Positions 54,308 through 63,513 of a DNA stretch of 64,000 nt are shown piece after piece. This DNA is from Robiginitalea myxolifaciens (GTDB lineage Bacteria > Bacteroidota > Bacteroidia > Flavobacteriales > Flavobacteriaceae). How positions within the stretch are numbered: position 1 is the stretch's first letter; each line of letters opens with the position of its first letter. Where the stretch lies: positions 1,577,240 through 1,641,239 of the forward strand of contig NZ_FOYQ01000001.1 in NCBI RefSeq assembly GCF_900115205.1, given 5' to 3'. A model generated the notes under the pieces. That model did no database searches. It saw only the letters and a program-made list of their open reading frames with translations, and was not told the DNA's origin. The translations under genes were made by a program, and so were the position numbers.

Positions 54308-55927
54308 CTAGTATCCAGGATTCTGTTGCAGGTTCGGGTTAGCCAGAAGCTGCGGCAGTGGAATAGGGAAGAGCAGACGACGGGCGTCGGTATCTTCTTT
54401 GAATTCCCAGTTACGCAGGTAACGACCAAAACGAATCATGTTGTTACGGTGCCATCCTTCTGCAAAAAGCTCGCGAGCAAACTCGTCAGCAATAGCATCC
54501 AGGTTAACAGATCCCAGTGGAGTGGCACTACGCAATACACGCAGGTCATTCACCATGGAAGTTGCATCCTGTCCGAGACGGGCCATAGCTTCAGCCTTCA
54601 ACAGATAGGCATCTGCGTAACGAAGCATGATGTTGTGATTCTGGAATCCACCATCGTAACGTGGGTTGTACTTCATAACACGGATACCTGTTTTCTCATC
54701 GTTGTTGATCAGGTTGGCATTTCCGTCTCCGTCAGTAAAGTCACGCTCGAAAGCAAGTGGGTTACCAGGACGATCCTGCAATGGAGTTCCGTCAAGGGCG
54801 TATTGTTGCCCGATCAGGAATCCGTAACCAACGTTAGAACCATCTTCAAATCCTCCGTTGTCGGAAGTTCCGGCAGCTCCGGTGAAAGGCACTCCAATGT
54901 TTGGAACACCACCGCGGCGCTCTTCCTGGTTATCCAGGGGAGCAGCATTCAGGTCACCATCATAACGGTTGTTATTGGCATCTCCTTCAAACAGATCGTA
55001 ATATTCTGCCAAAGTGGAGAACCCGTTCCATCCACCTCCACCGAGACCGGTAGAGTTGTAGTGAAGTCCGTTAAAGATACGGTTACCTACTCCAGTTTCT
55101 GCCCACCAGATGGTTTCGGAATCCGCAGTAGAACGGAAAATATCAAAGTATCCAGCTTGAAGCGCATAGCCATCTGCCTCAATCGCATCTACAAGGCTAA
55201 TAACTTGCTGCAGGTCTGCAGGATCAGGAGTTCCTCCTCCACCTGTCAGTTGATTCACATAGATGTGACGGTTAATTAGAACCTTAGCCTTCATCAGGCG
55301 TGCAGCAGCCTTACTGGCGCGTTTCAGGTCTCCGGTACCAGCAGCAACTGCAGGAAGTCCTGCGATTGCAGCATCAAGGTCGGCCAGGATAAAATCAACA
55401 GCTGCCGCTCCAGTCAGTACAGAAGGTACTTCAGAAGAAGATAACTGCGTATCCCGGAATGGAACTTGTCCGAAGAGATCCAGAATGGTAAACATATTAT
55501 AGGCGCGCAGGAAGCTTGCCTCAGCGGCTACGTCCGCAGAAGCTCCACTACGAGAGTCGAGAATCTGAGAGGCGAGCAGTTGGTTCGCATTGTACTGGTC
55601 AAAAGGAGTAAGGATGTCAGTTTCCTCAAAGCCCCAGCTGTGCTGGTGCAGTTTTCTCCAGCGACCGTTGTCACCCCAGTCAGCCCCACGAGTAGGGATC
55701 AAAAGGGCGTCGGTAGTCACCTCATACAGTGCGTAACGGTTAGCCTGGTCACCCCACTGACCGTATACTTGGCTGTATAACTGGTTCAGTGCAGAGGCTG
55801 GATCTTCAAGACCCTGGAATCCTTCGGTAATGAAGGAATCCGTTTCCTCTATCTCCAGGTCCGTACAGGAACCTAAAGCAAAGGTAGCTGCAAGTGATAA
55901 GAGAGAATATTTAAATAGTCTTTTCAT
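54308..55927 (-). CDS. susD: SusD/RagB family nutrient-binding lipoprotein
   Basis: The 539-aa surface lipoprotein has the lipobox ALGSC (cysteine 21) followed by acidic residues (TDLEIEETD) that act as a surface-export signal in Bacteroidota. It has SusD-type helical repeats (ASFLRAYNMFTILDLFGQVPF, about 142-162) and the C-terminal block RELFAEGWHRNNMIRFGRY. It forms the lid of the SusC pore and captures oligosaccharide. It follows susC by 17 bp. Codons are of the optimised type (GGT, CCA, CGT) unlike nearby genes. No SusE-like gene follows. Confidence 0.93.
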   Translation of the reverse strand: MKRLFKYSLLSLAATFALGSCTDLEIEETDSFITEGFQGLEDPASALNQLYSQVYGQWGDQANRYALYEVTTDALLIPTRGADWGDNGRWRKLHQHSWGFEETDILTPFDQYNANQLLASQILDSRSGASADVAAEASFLRAYNMFTILDLFGQVPFRDTQLSSSEVPSVLTGAAAVDFILADLDAAIAGLPAVAAGTGDLKRASKAAARLMKAKVLINRHIYVNQLTGGGGTPDPADLQQVISLVDAIEADGYALQAGYFDIFRSTADSETIWWAETGVGNRIFNGLHYNSTGLGGGGWNGFSTLAEYYDLFEGDANNNRYDGDLNAAPLDNQEERRGGVPNIGVPFTGAAGTSDNGGFEDGSNVGYGFLIGQQYALDGTPLQDRPGNPLAFERDFTDGDGNANLINNDEKTGIRVMKYNPRYDGGFQNHNIMLRYADAYLLKAEAMARLGQDATSMVNDLRVLRSATPLGSVNLDAIADEFARELFAEGWHRNNMIRFGRYLRNWEFKEDTDARRLLFPIPLPQLLANPNLQQNPGY

Positions 55928-55944
55928 GAGTCACAATTTTTATT

Positions 55945-58900
55945 TTAGAAAGAAGCGTTAATTCCAAAGGTTACTGTTAAAGGATTTGGGAACGCTGACC
56001 AGTCAATTCCACGAGTTGGTACTCCGGAACCAAGTTGTCCGGTTTGTACGGTTACCTCAGGATCGATACCGCTGTAATCTGTCCACAGCGCCAGATTCTG
56101 TCCGGTAAGTGAGAATCGCAGTGTCTTAAACGTTCCGTCACCACTCAGAGGCACATTGTAGCCAATGGTTGCGTTCTGGAAGCGAACAAAATCACCTTTT
56201 TCAAGAAAACGGGTAGAAACAGCGGTAGAAGCACCACCATTTTCACCTGCATTGGCCGCGGCAACAGTTACGTTACGAGAGGTAACGATCTGCCCGGCGT
56301 TGAATAAGGCGTTCGCAGTGTTGTTGTACACTGAGAATCCGAATTGTCCGTTGAAGAATGCACTGGCATCCCAGTTCTTGTAAGAGAAATTCAGGTTTAA
56401 ACCAGTAGTTACATCAGGAAGGGCATCTTCACCGATAAACTTCTTATCGGAATCAGGATCACCAACTCCATTGCCGTCTACATCCTCGTAAGTTGGGTTT
56501 CCATCACCGTCAAATCCGGTGAATTCTGCCATGTACCAGGAGAAGATAGACTGTCCGGCTTCGAATCGCTGAGCGAAAGCTCCGGAAAGACCTGGTCCTG
56601 CAATTTCACCTGTGTTGATAGAACCGGCGAAATCCTGGATCTCGTTCTCGTTGTATGCAATGTTGAAGGAAGCTCCGAAAGTTGCATCCTCAGTCTGAAT
56701 GAAATCGTAGTTCAGGGACAATTCAATACCCTGGTTGATGATGCTTGCATCTACGTTACCGAATTGGAATGGGTTCGTAGAAGGTGCAGCAGGTGGCGTC
56801 TGTAACAGAACGTCAGTGGTTTCGCTGCGGTAAACATCGATACTACCATTAAAGCGATCCAGGTTGAATCCGAAATCCAAACCAGCGTTGAAGTTCAGTG
56901 TTTCCTCCCAGCGCAGGTCAGGAACATCAGTTGCAACGATGCTCAGACCGTTCGGGTTAACGTTGTTATTGTTGTCGATACCCAGACCGGCAAAACGCTG
57001 ACGGGCAACGAAGTTACCGTATCCTAATCCATCCTGGTTACCAGTGATACCAGCACTCAGACGAAGTTTTAAGGTAGAAACTGCATCCCCTACGAAATCC
57101 TCTTCAGCAATCTGCCATGCGAAAGCACCAGATGGGAAGTATCCGTATTGGTTTTCAGGACCGAATCGGGAAGATCCATCCGCACGCATGGTAGCAGTAA
57201 AGATGTATTTCCCGGCGTGGGCATATTCCACACGTCCGAAGAATGATTGCAGTTCGTCAGTGTTATCTCCAGTGTCCGCAGTAAGGGCAATAACCTTACG
57301 TTGGAAATTCAGTGGATTAACCTCTCCGGCAACTACATCAGGGAACAGTCGGTTTACGATCAGTCCGGTAGTGTTGGCGGCGAAGTAATACTGCTGATAG
57401 GAAGAACCAGCCAATTGAGCGGCTGCCTGGTTTGCAGTAAAACGCAGGTCTTCACCCATTTTGTTCAGATCTGAAGTACCGAATCCACGTCCAGCAACCC
57501 CGCGCCCGGAGGTACGGAAATCCTGGTAAGCATAACCGGCAAGGGCAGTAAGGTTGCCATTGTCGAATTGCTTGGTGTAGTTTAAGGTAGCTTCAAGCGT
57601 TTTGTTTTCAAGGAATCGGGTATTATAGGTACCGAATCCGGCGAATTCCGCAATCTGAATGTTCTGCAGGTTTGTACTCAATACAGAAGTGTTTTCAGAT
57701 TCTGACTTATCGTAACCCAAATTCACCTTAGCAGATAACTCAGGAGTTAATTTGTACTCCGCTGAGGCATTGATCAGGAAACGATTGGTGTTGGTCAGGT
57801 TCTGCGTTTCAGCCAGGTAGTTAGCTGGTTGCAGCAGTCCACCTCCATCGTCAAAACCAGGGTTAGCTGGCCAGGTTGGGTTGGCTGAGTAAGCAGCACC
57901 TAAGATATCCCCACGGAAACCAGCTCCGGCAGCGAGTGGTGGTTGCTCACGATTCACCCGGCTCACAGAGGCCTGCAGTCCGAGGATTAGTTTATCGTCG
58001 AGCAAACGCTGATTAAGGTTGATACGTCCTGTAATCCTTTCGAATTCGGACTTCTCAACAACACCAAATTGCTTTTGATATCCAAAGGTAGCGCGAACGT
58101 TACCACTTCCATAGTTGCGGGAATACGCAATGTTGTGGTTGGAAGAGGCAGCTGTTCGCATGATAACATCCTGCCAGTTGGTATTAGCACCAAAATCCAC
58201 ATTGTCGGGATTTCCACCGTAGTCTTCTACAGCCTGCAGGAATTGATTTCTGTCTAACAGGTCAAATTGACGTACCGGAGTGGAAATACTGAGGTTAGAA
58301 GACCATTCAATAGTTCCTCCGCTGGCGGTACGACCACTTTTAGTGGTAATGATCACTACCCCGTTAGATCCTCGGGAACCGTAGATTGCGGTTGCAGAGG
58401 CGTCTTTCAGGATACTGATACTTTCAATATCATTCGGGTTAAGGAAGTTCAGTGGGTTACCCGTTTCACTACCACCTTGTCCGGTATCACCGGATGCATC
58501 GGTACCCTGACCGAAAAGTGGCACTCCGTCAACAACGAAGAGCGGATTGTTATTACCACGAACAGAGTTGGAACCACGAATGTTAATCTGGATTCCAGCA
58601 CCTGGTTCACCACTCACCTGCTGGATGTTAACACCCGCAGCTTTACCCTGAATCAATTGTTCAGGGGAAGTGATGACACCTCCGTTAAAGTCCTCCGCAG
58701 TAACGGCCGTTACCGAACCTGTTGCATCTTTTACCGTAGTCTGTCCATATCCAATGATAACCACTTCATCGAGTGCCGTAGCATCCTCGCTCAGGGTTAC
58801 ATTAATAGTAGACTGTCCGTTTACGGCAACTTCCTGGGTGGCATAACCGATGTAGCTGATCACCAGCGTAGCATCTTCGGCAACCCCGTCAAGGGTATAA

Positions 58901-59073
58901 TTACCGTCGAAATCGGTTTGCGTACCCGTCGTTGTTCCTTTAACAACGACACTCGCTCCTGGGAGCGGGCCGGTCGCATCCGAAACCGTTCCAGATACTT
59001 CTTGGGCCTGAGCCAATCCAAAGCATAAAAATGCTCCGGTCAGCAACAAGCTTTTCAGTAGCGTAATCTTCAT
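55945..59073 (-). CDS. susC: SusC/RagA family TonB-dependent outer-membrane transporter
   Basis: The 1042-aa protein has a signal peptide (1-23), a carboxypeptidase-regulatory-like domain (about 25-105: VSGTVSDATGPLPGASVVVKG), a TonB-box-like DEVVIIGYG, a plug (SPEQLIQGKAAGVNI; FVVDGVPLFG; DASATAIYGSRGSNGVVIITTKSG) and a barrel ending in NASF. It imports oligosaccharide with SusD. Divergent LacI, mutase, GH65 and GH13 genes point to an alpha-glucan such as maltodextrin. Codon use indicates high expression. The leader contains an operator and a hairpin (see regulatory entries). Confidence 0.94.
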   Translation of the reverse strand: MKITLLKSLLLTGAFLCFGLAQAQEVSGTVSDATGPLPGASVVVKGTTTGTQTDFDGNYTLDGVAEDATLVISYIGYATQEVAVNGQSTINVTLSEDATALDEVVIIGYGQTTVKDATGSVTAVTAEDFNGGVITSPEQLIQGKAAGVNIQQVSGEPGAGIQINIRGSNSVRGNNNPLFVVDGVPLFGQGTDASGDTGQGGSETGNPLNFLNPNDIESISILKDASATAIYGSRGSNGVVIITTKSGRTASGGTIEWSSNLSISTPVRQFDLLDRNQFLQAVEDYGGNPDNVDFGANTNWQDVIMRTAASSNHNIAYSRNYGSGNVRATFGYQKQFGVVEKSEFERITGRINLNQRLLDDKLILGLQASVSRVNREQPPLAAGAGFRGDILGAAYSANPTWPANPGFDDGGGLLQPANYLAETQNLTNTNRFLINASAEYKLTPELSAKVNLGYDKSESENTSVLSTNLQNIQIAEFAGFGTYNTRFLENKTLEATLNYTKQFDNGNLTALAGYAYQDFRTSGRGVAGRGFGTSDLNKMGEDLRFTANQAAAQLAGSSYQQYYFAANTTGLIVNRLFPDVVAGEVNPLNFQRKVIALTADTGDNTDELQSFFGRVEYAHAGKYIFTATMRADGSSRFGPENQYGYFPSGAFAWQIAEEDFVGDAVSTLKLRLSAGITGNQDGLGYGNFVARQRFAGLGIDNNNNVNPNGLSIVATDVPDLRWEETLNFNAGLDFGFNLDRFNGSIDVYRSETTDVLLQTPPAAPSTNPFQFGNVDASIINQGIELSLNYDFIQTEDATFGASFNIAYNENEIQDFAGSINTGEIAGPGLSGAFAQRFEAGQSIFSWYMAEFTGFDGDGNPTYEDVDGNGVGDPDSDKKFIGEDALPDVTTGLNLNFSYKNWDASAFFNGQFGFSVYNNTANALFNAGQIVTSRNVTVAAANAGENGGASTAVSTRFLEKGDFVRFQNATIGYNVPLSGDGTFKTLRFSLTGQNLALWTDYSGIDPEVTVQTGQLGSGVPTRGIDWSAFPNPLTVTFGINASF

Positions 59074-59135
59074 AGATAGTGGATTTTGAGTTTAGTTAAT
59101 TTAATTCAAGTTTAATTCAAGGGGTCAAAGTATGT

Positions 59136-59176
59136 AAAAAAAATGTTAATCTCCCAGTTTTAAAGGCGTGGGAGAT
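59136..59176 (-). promoter_or_regulatory. inverted repeat with T-run in the susC leader
   Basis: ATCTCCCA (59176-59169 on the reverse strand) and TGGGAGAT (59156-59149) are a perfect 8-bp inverted repeat with a 12-nt loop. Eight T follow 5 nt later (59143-59136). Read as RNA this is a terminator-like hairpin 63 nt before the susC ATG. Read as DNA, the half-sites are 20 bp centre to centre, like a dimeric activator site. Confidence 0.5.
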
Positions 59177-59194
59177 CACGAAAACGTTTTCGTG
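59177..59194. promoter_or_regulatory. LacI-family operator
   Basis: CACGAAAACGTTTTCGTG is a perfect 18-bp palindrome with the central CG typical of LacI-family operators, next to a LacI-family gene and upstream of susC. It directly abuts the inverted repeat at 59149-59176. Confidence 0.75.
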
Positions 59195-59289
59195 TTAATA
59201 ACTTTGCGTTTTTGAGTATGCCGATTTTTTATCGCGGGCTAAAATTTGGTATTCGTAATGTGGAGTGGTCTATTTTGTTGATTTGCGAA

Positions 59290-59320
59290 CAAATATAGTA
59301 TTTTTTTATTCTCTTAACAA
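59290..59320 (-). promoter_or_regulatory. predicted susC promoter
   Basis: Reverse strand: TTG (59320-59318), 20 nt, TATATTTG (59297-59290), matching both Bacteroidota elements. Transcription would begin near 59283, giving a leader of about 210 nt that contains the palindrome and hairpin. Confidence 0.6.
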
Positions 59321-59470
59321 TTTATTAAATTCTCGCAGCCAGCGTATTCCCTGGGATAATATCCTAAAAGAAATAACCCTTTTTCCTGATCTCATAAAGT
59401 CGTAACTTCCAAAACTGTTGGGTATTTCAATATTGAGATAGCTCAAAAAGGGACTTATTAATCCAGTGGC

Positions 59471-60517
59471 GTGAAACGCAAAATCACCCTTAAACACATT
59501 GCGAGAGAACTCGACGTAAGTATCTCTACCGTTTCCAAGGCGCTTAAGAACAGCCCGGAAATCAGTAAGGATACGCGCGAGAAGGTTCAGGCTTTTGCGA
59601 GGCTATACAATTATAAACCCAACAACATTGCGATAAGCCTTAAAAACAAGCGCACCCGAAATATCGGCGTAATCATTCCCGATATCGTCCATCATTTCTT
59701 TACTACTGTATTCCGGGGCATAGAGCATTATGCCAATGATCGGGGGTATAATGTAATTGTATGTGTCTCTGACGAATCCTTTGATAAGGAAGTGGTCAAT
59801 ATGGAATTGCTTGCGAATGGAAGTATCGACGGCTTCATTATGGCGCTCTCGGCCGAGACGCAGCAGAAGCAGGATTTTAACCACCTCAAGGAACTTGGGG
59901 AGCAAGGGATCCCACTCGTCCTTTTTGACCGAGTTACTTCCGAGGTTGCCTGCGACAAGGTTATCATTGACGACCAGGCGGCTGCGCAAATGGCGACCCA
60001 GCGATTAATAGATTCTGGTAAAAAGCGAATTGCACTATTTACTACGGAGTCTTTTCTCAATGTAAGCGCTAAACGGGAGGCCGGGTATCGAAGAGCTCTT
60101 GAAAAAAGCGGCTTGGGGGTGGACGATAATTTGATCATCCGCTTACCCCACCAGTTCGAAGAAGAAACATTAAGTGCAGCATTTTTTGAAAGCCAGGAAT
60201 TCGATGCAGTGTTGTGCGTGAATGAAATTTTTGCCATCCGCGCTATGCGAATCGCTCAGGAACTCCAACGGGATATTCCCGGGGAGATCTCTTTTATCGG
60301 TTTTACCGATGGGTTGCTTTCGAAATATGCCAATCCCGGACTTACTGCAATAGCCCAGCACGGAGAGGAAATGGGACGGGTTGCGGCAGAATTACTAATT
60401 GACAGGGTGGAAGAAGAGGATGACCTGGAGCAGGAGCTTCCGCCTTATCGCACATGTATCATCCCTGTTTCCCTTATCGAAAGGGAATCGACGCAATTGG
60501 CTCCTTCCAAAAACTAA
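59471..60517 (+). CDS. LacI-family transcriptional regulator of the glucan locus
   Basis: The 348-aa protein starts at GTG 59471 with the LacI helix-turn-helix (TLKHIARELDVSISTVSKALKN, about 6-27, split here as family motif), hinge NIAISLKNKRTRNIGVIIPD and a periplasmic-binding-protein-like effector domain (60-340). The perfect palindrome 277 bp upstream is its likely operator. It lies 18 bp before the mutase gene, so regulator, mutase and GH65 are probably one transcript. The effector is likely maltose or a maltodextrin-derived sugar, by context. Confidence 0.92.
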   Translation: MKRKITLKHIARELDVSISTVSKALKNSPEISKDTREKVQAFARLYNYKPNNIAISLKNKRTRNIGVIIPDIVHHFFTTVFRGIEHYANDRGYNVIVCVSDESFDKEVVNMELLANGSIDGFIMALSAETQQKQDFNHLKELGEQGIPLVLFDRVTSEVACDKVIIDDQAAAQMATQRLIDSGKKRIALFTTESFLNVSAKREAGYRRALEKSGLGVDDNLIIRLPHQFEEETLSAAFFESQEFDAVLCVNEIFAIRAMRIAQELQRDIPGEISFIGFTDGLLSKYANPGLTAIAQHGEEMGRVAAELLIDRVEEEDDLEQELPPYRTCIIPVSLIERESTQLAPSKN

Positions 60518-60535
60518 GCTATATTTAGCTCCCTT

Positions 60536-61186
60536 ATGAACGGATTTATTTTTGACCTGGATGGCGTGATAGTCGATACCGCTAAGTATCACTACCTGGC
60601 CTGGAAAAATCTGGCCGACGAGCTGGGGGTTCCATTTACCGAAGAAGACAATGAACATTTCAAGGGGGTTAGCCGCAAACGCTGCCTGGAAATACTATTG
60701 GAGATGGGGAATATAAGCCTTCCTCAATCCGAATTTGATCGCCTGCTGGTCGAAAAGAATGAGGACTACCTTAGTTATATAGAACAAATGGACGAATCGG
60801 AAATACTTCCGGACGTCCCCAAGGTCCTCAATTATCTCAGGGAGCGAAATATTCCAATGGCTTTGGGGTCGGCCAGCAAGAATGCCCGGGCTATTTTAAA
60901 GAAGGTGAATCTAACGGAGTATTTCCAGACCATTGTAGATGGTACGCAAGTCACCGCGGCCAAACCGGACCCGCAGGTATTTCTCATCGCTGCCGAGCGC
61001 CTGGGAACTGATCCGGATGCCTGTGTAGTTTTTGAGGATGCCCTGGCTGGGATTGAGGCAGCGAACCGGGCAAATATGTTGAGTATTGGTATTGGAGAGC
61101 CGGAAACACTCACAGATGCCCGACACGTATTCCGGGATTTTACAGAAATCAGTACAGCATTTATCGAGTCCTTGCTCGACCATTAA
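60536..61186 (+). CDS. pgmB: beta-phosphoglucomutase
   Basis: The 216-aa HAD-family enzyme converts beta-glucose-1-phosphate to glucose-6-phosphate. It has the nucleophile motif FDLDGVIVDTAKYH (residues 6-19), the cap domain, the LGSASKNA phosphate-binding motif (about 104-111), TAAKPDPQVF and the metal-binding FEDALAGIEAA. The start is the ATG 18 bp after lacI. The GH65 gene follows 17 bp later and supplies its substrate. Confidence 0.95.
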   Translation: MNGFIFDLDGVIVDTAKYHYLAWKNLADELGVPFTEEDNEHFKGVSRKRCLEILLEMGNISLPQSEFDRLLVEKNEDYLSYIEQMDESEILPDVPKVLNYLRERNIPMALGSASKNARAILKKVNLTEYFQTIVDGTQVTAAKPDPQVFLIAAERLGTDPDACVVFEDALAGIEAANRANMLSIGIGEPETLTDARHVFRDFTEISTAFIESLLDH

Positions 61187-61203
61187 CTTAAGCGAAACAC
61201 CAA

Positions 61204-63510
61204 ATGAATCAGGATTATATTATTGCGGACCCCTGGTCCCTTATCGAAGAAGGATTTCAGCCCGAGCGCGTTAAATCGTCGGAGAGTCTTTTCAGCATGG
61301 GTAATGGCGCTATGGGACAACGCGCCAATTTTGAAGAGTCGTATAGCGGATCTACCTTCCAGGGGAGCTATATCGGCGGCGTGTATTACCCGGATAAGAC
61401 CCGGGTGGGCTGGTGGAAGAACGGTTACCCCGAGTATTTTGCCAAGGTCCTGAATGCCCCCAACTGGATTGGCATTGATGTATCTGCAGACGGACAGGTG
61501 CTTGACCTGAATACCGCTAAGGCAGTTGCCAATTTCCGCCGGGAGCTCAATATGAAGGAGGGCTGGTACAGCAGGAGTTTCGAGGTCACTTTTTCCAATG
61601 ACCTGAAATTGCAAATCAAAGCCGTGCGCTTCCTCTCCATGAAGTGGGACGAGGCCGGAGCTATTAAATACAGTGTTACCCCTTTAAACCGAAAAGCAAA
61701 TCTGAGGTTCGAACCCTATCTCGATAGCGGGATTACCAATGAAGATACGAATTGGGACGACCCTTTCTGGGAAACGACTTCCGTGCGTTCCAGTGGGAAC
61801 CGGGCCTACATTGAAGCGCATACCTTAAAGACGCGTTTTCACACCTGTACCTTTATGGATGCCCGACTGGAATCCGACGGAAAAGATCTGGAGCTTAAAC
61901 CTCAGGAGGTGATTGGCCAAAAGCGTATTGGCCTGGCCTATGACCTTGAGGTAAATGAGGGTCAAACGGTTGACCTGGTTAAAATAGGCGGATACACCGT
62001 AGGCACCAATCACGACAAGGACAAGCTAACGGAGGCGGCCGATGCGGTTATGGATCTGGCTACCGGAGCCGGATTCGAGCAGCTATTGGAGGATCAGCGC
62101 CAGGCCTGGGCGGCCGTGTGGGAGATGAGTGACATTACCATTGAAGGAGACGTAAAGGCGCAACAAGGGATCCGTTTTAATATCTTCCACCTGAACCAGA
62201 CCTATACCGGGCGGGATTCCCGACTGAATATCGGACCCAAAGGATTTACCGGAGAGAAATATGGCGGAAGTACATACTGGGATACCGAGGCCTATTGTAT
62301 TCCTTTTTACATGGCTACCAAGGACCAGCACGTGGCGCGTAACCTGCTGAAGTACCGGTATAACCATTTGGAGAAAGCTATTGAAAATGCGCAGAAACTC
62401 GGTTTCAAGGACGGGGCAGCCCTCTACCCGATGGTTACGATGAATGGGGAGGAATGCCACAATGAATGGGAAATCACCTTTGAGGAAATCCACCGTAATG
62501 GGGCCATTGCCTTCGCGATATACAATTATTACCGGTATACCGGAGACTATAGCTACATCCCGGAGATGGGGTTGGAGGTACTCATTGGCATTGCGCGATT
62601 CTGGCACCAGCGGGCAACCTTCTCGGAGCACAAGGATAAATATGTGATCCTCGGGGTTACCGGACCAAACGAATACGAGAATAATGTCAACAACAACTGG
62701 TACACCAACTACATGGCTCGTTGGTGTATCCAATGGACCCTGGAGCAGCTCGATAAGGTTGAGGAAGGGTACCCGGAAGACTACACCCGGATTGTCGGGC
62801 ATACCAAACTGACCGACCGGGAAACAGAACAGTGGGCCAAGGTGGCCGACAATATGTATTTCCCGCGATCCGAGGAACACAATATCTATCTGCAACAGGA
62901 TGGCTTTTTGGACAAGGAGCTGGTCACGGTCGACAAATTGAGTCGCAGTGAGCGCCCCATCAACCAGAAATGGAGTTGGGACCGTATCCTGCGTTCCCCT
63001 TATATCAAGCAGGCCGATACCCTGCAGGGCTTCTATTTCTTTGAAGACCATTTCACAGTGGATCAGCTGGAGCGGCATTTCGATTTTTACGAGCCCTTTA
63101 CAGTACATGAATCCTCCCTTTCCCCCTGCGTGCACGCGATTCAGGCAGCACGCTTAGGCCGGATGGAGCAGGCATACACATTTTACCTGAGGACCTCTCG
63201 ACTGGATCTTGACGATTACAATAAGGAGGTGCATGAAGGCTTGCATATCACTTCCATGGCAGGGACCTGGATGAGTATTGTGGAAGGATTTGGCGGCATG
63301 CGAATCCGGGAAGACAAACTCAGTTTCAGACCGCAGATCCCGGAACAGTGGAAATCCTTTTCCTTTAAGATCAATTTCCGTAATCGCATCCTCAAAGTCA
63401 AAGTCTCGGCCAGTGGAAGCAGTTTTGAGCTCGATTCACAGGAGGAAATGTCTATCCGTGTAAACGATAAGCGCGTTGTCCTGAGTCCGGGGAAAACTAC
63501 AGATGCCTAG
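61204..63510 (+). CDS. glycoside hydrolase family 65, maltose phosphorylase-like
   Basis: The 768-aa enzyme phosphorolyses maltose (or a related alpha-linked glucose disaccharide) to glucose and beta-glucose-1-phosphate in the cytoplasm. It has the N-terminal beta-sandwich, the catalytic (alpha/alpha)6 barrel with YWDTEAYCIPF (about 359) and the general-acid Glu421 in GEECHNEWEI, phosphate-binding regions further on, and a C-terminal small domain. No signal peptide. pgmB directly upstream supports the phosphorylase activity. Kojibiose or trehalose phosphorylase is possible but less likely. Confidence 0.92.
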   Translation: MNQDYIIADPWSLIEEGFQPERVKSSESLFSMGNGAMGQRANFEESYSGSTFQGSYIGGVYYPDKTRVGWWKNGYPEYFAKVLNAPNWIGIDVSADGQVLDLNTAKAVANFRRELNMKEGWYSRSFEVTFSNDLKLQIKAVRFLSMKWDEAGAIKYSVTPLNRKANLRFEPYLDSGITNEDTNWDDPFWETTSVRSSGNRAYIEAHTLKTRFHTCTFMDARLESDGKDLELKPQEVIGQKRIGLAYDLEVNEGQTVDLVKIGGYTVGTNHDKDKLTEAADAVMDLATGAGFEQLLEDQRQAWAAVWEMSDITIEGDVKAQQGIRFNIFHLNQTYTGRDSRLNIGPKGFTGEKYGGSTYWDTEAYCIPFYMATKDQHVARNLLKYRYNHLEKAIENAQKLGFKDGAALYPMVTMNGEECHNEWEITFEEIHRNGAIAFAIYNYYRYTGDYSYIPEMGLEVLIGIARFWHQRATFSEHKDKYVILGVTGPNEYENNVNNNWYTNYMARWCIQWTLEQLDKVEEGYPEDYTRIVGHTKLTDRETEQWAKVADNMYFPRSEEHNIYLQQDGFLDKELVTVDKLSRSERPINQKWSWDRILRSPYIKQADTLQGFYFFEDHFTVDQLERHFDFYEPFTVHESSLSPCVHAIQAARLGRMEQAYTFYLRTSRLDLDDYNKEVHEGLHITSMAGTWMSIVEGFGGMRIREDKLSFRPQIPEQWKSFSFKINFRNRILKVKVSASGSSFELDSQEEMSIRVNDKRVVLSPGKTTDA

Positions 63511-63513
63511 AAG

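Larger units (their letters stand above)
59074..59470. promoter_or_regulatory. 397-bp divergent control region between susC and lacI
   Basis: No gene is seen. From left to right it holds a T-run/hairpin of the susC leader (59136-59176), a perfect LacI-type palindrome (59177-59194), a forward -7-like TAACTTTG (59199-59206) with no -33 partner, and a reverse Bacteroidota promoter (59290-59320). The stretch 59321-59470 is AT-rich with nothing recognisable; the promoter of lacI itself is not clear. Confidence 0.7.

Noticed and set aside
54287-55279. Open frame of 330 codons opposite susD
   Set aside because: susD is a complete, recognisable lipoprotein on the other strand, and this frame gives a serine/threonine/valine-rich sequence with no family features.
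62083-63135. Open frame of 350 codons opposite the GH65 gene
   Set aside because: The GH65 frame has its catalytic residues and full length, and the opposite frame shows nothing recognisable.
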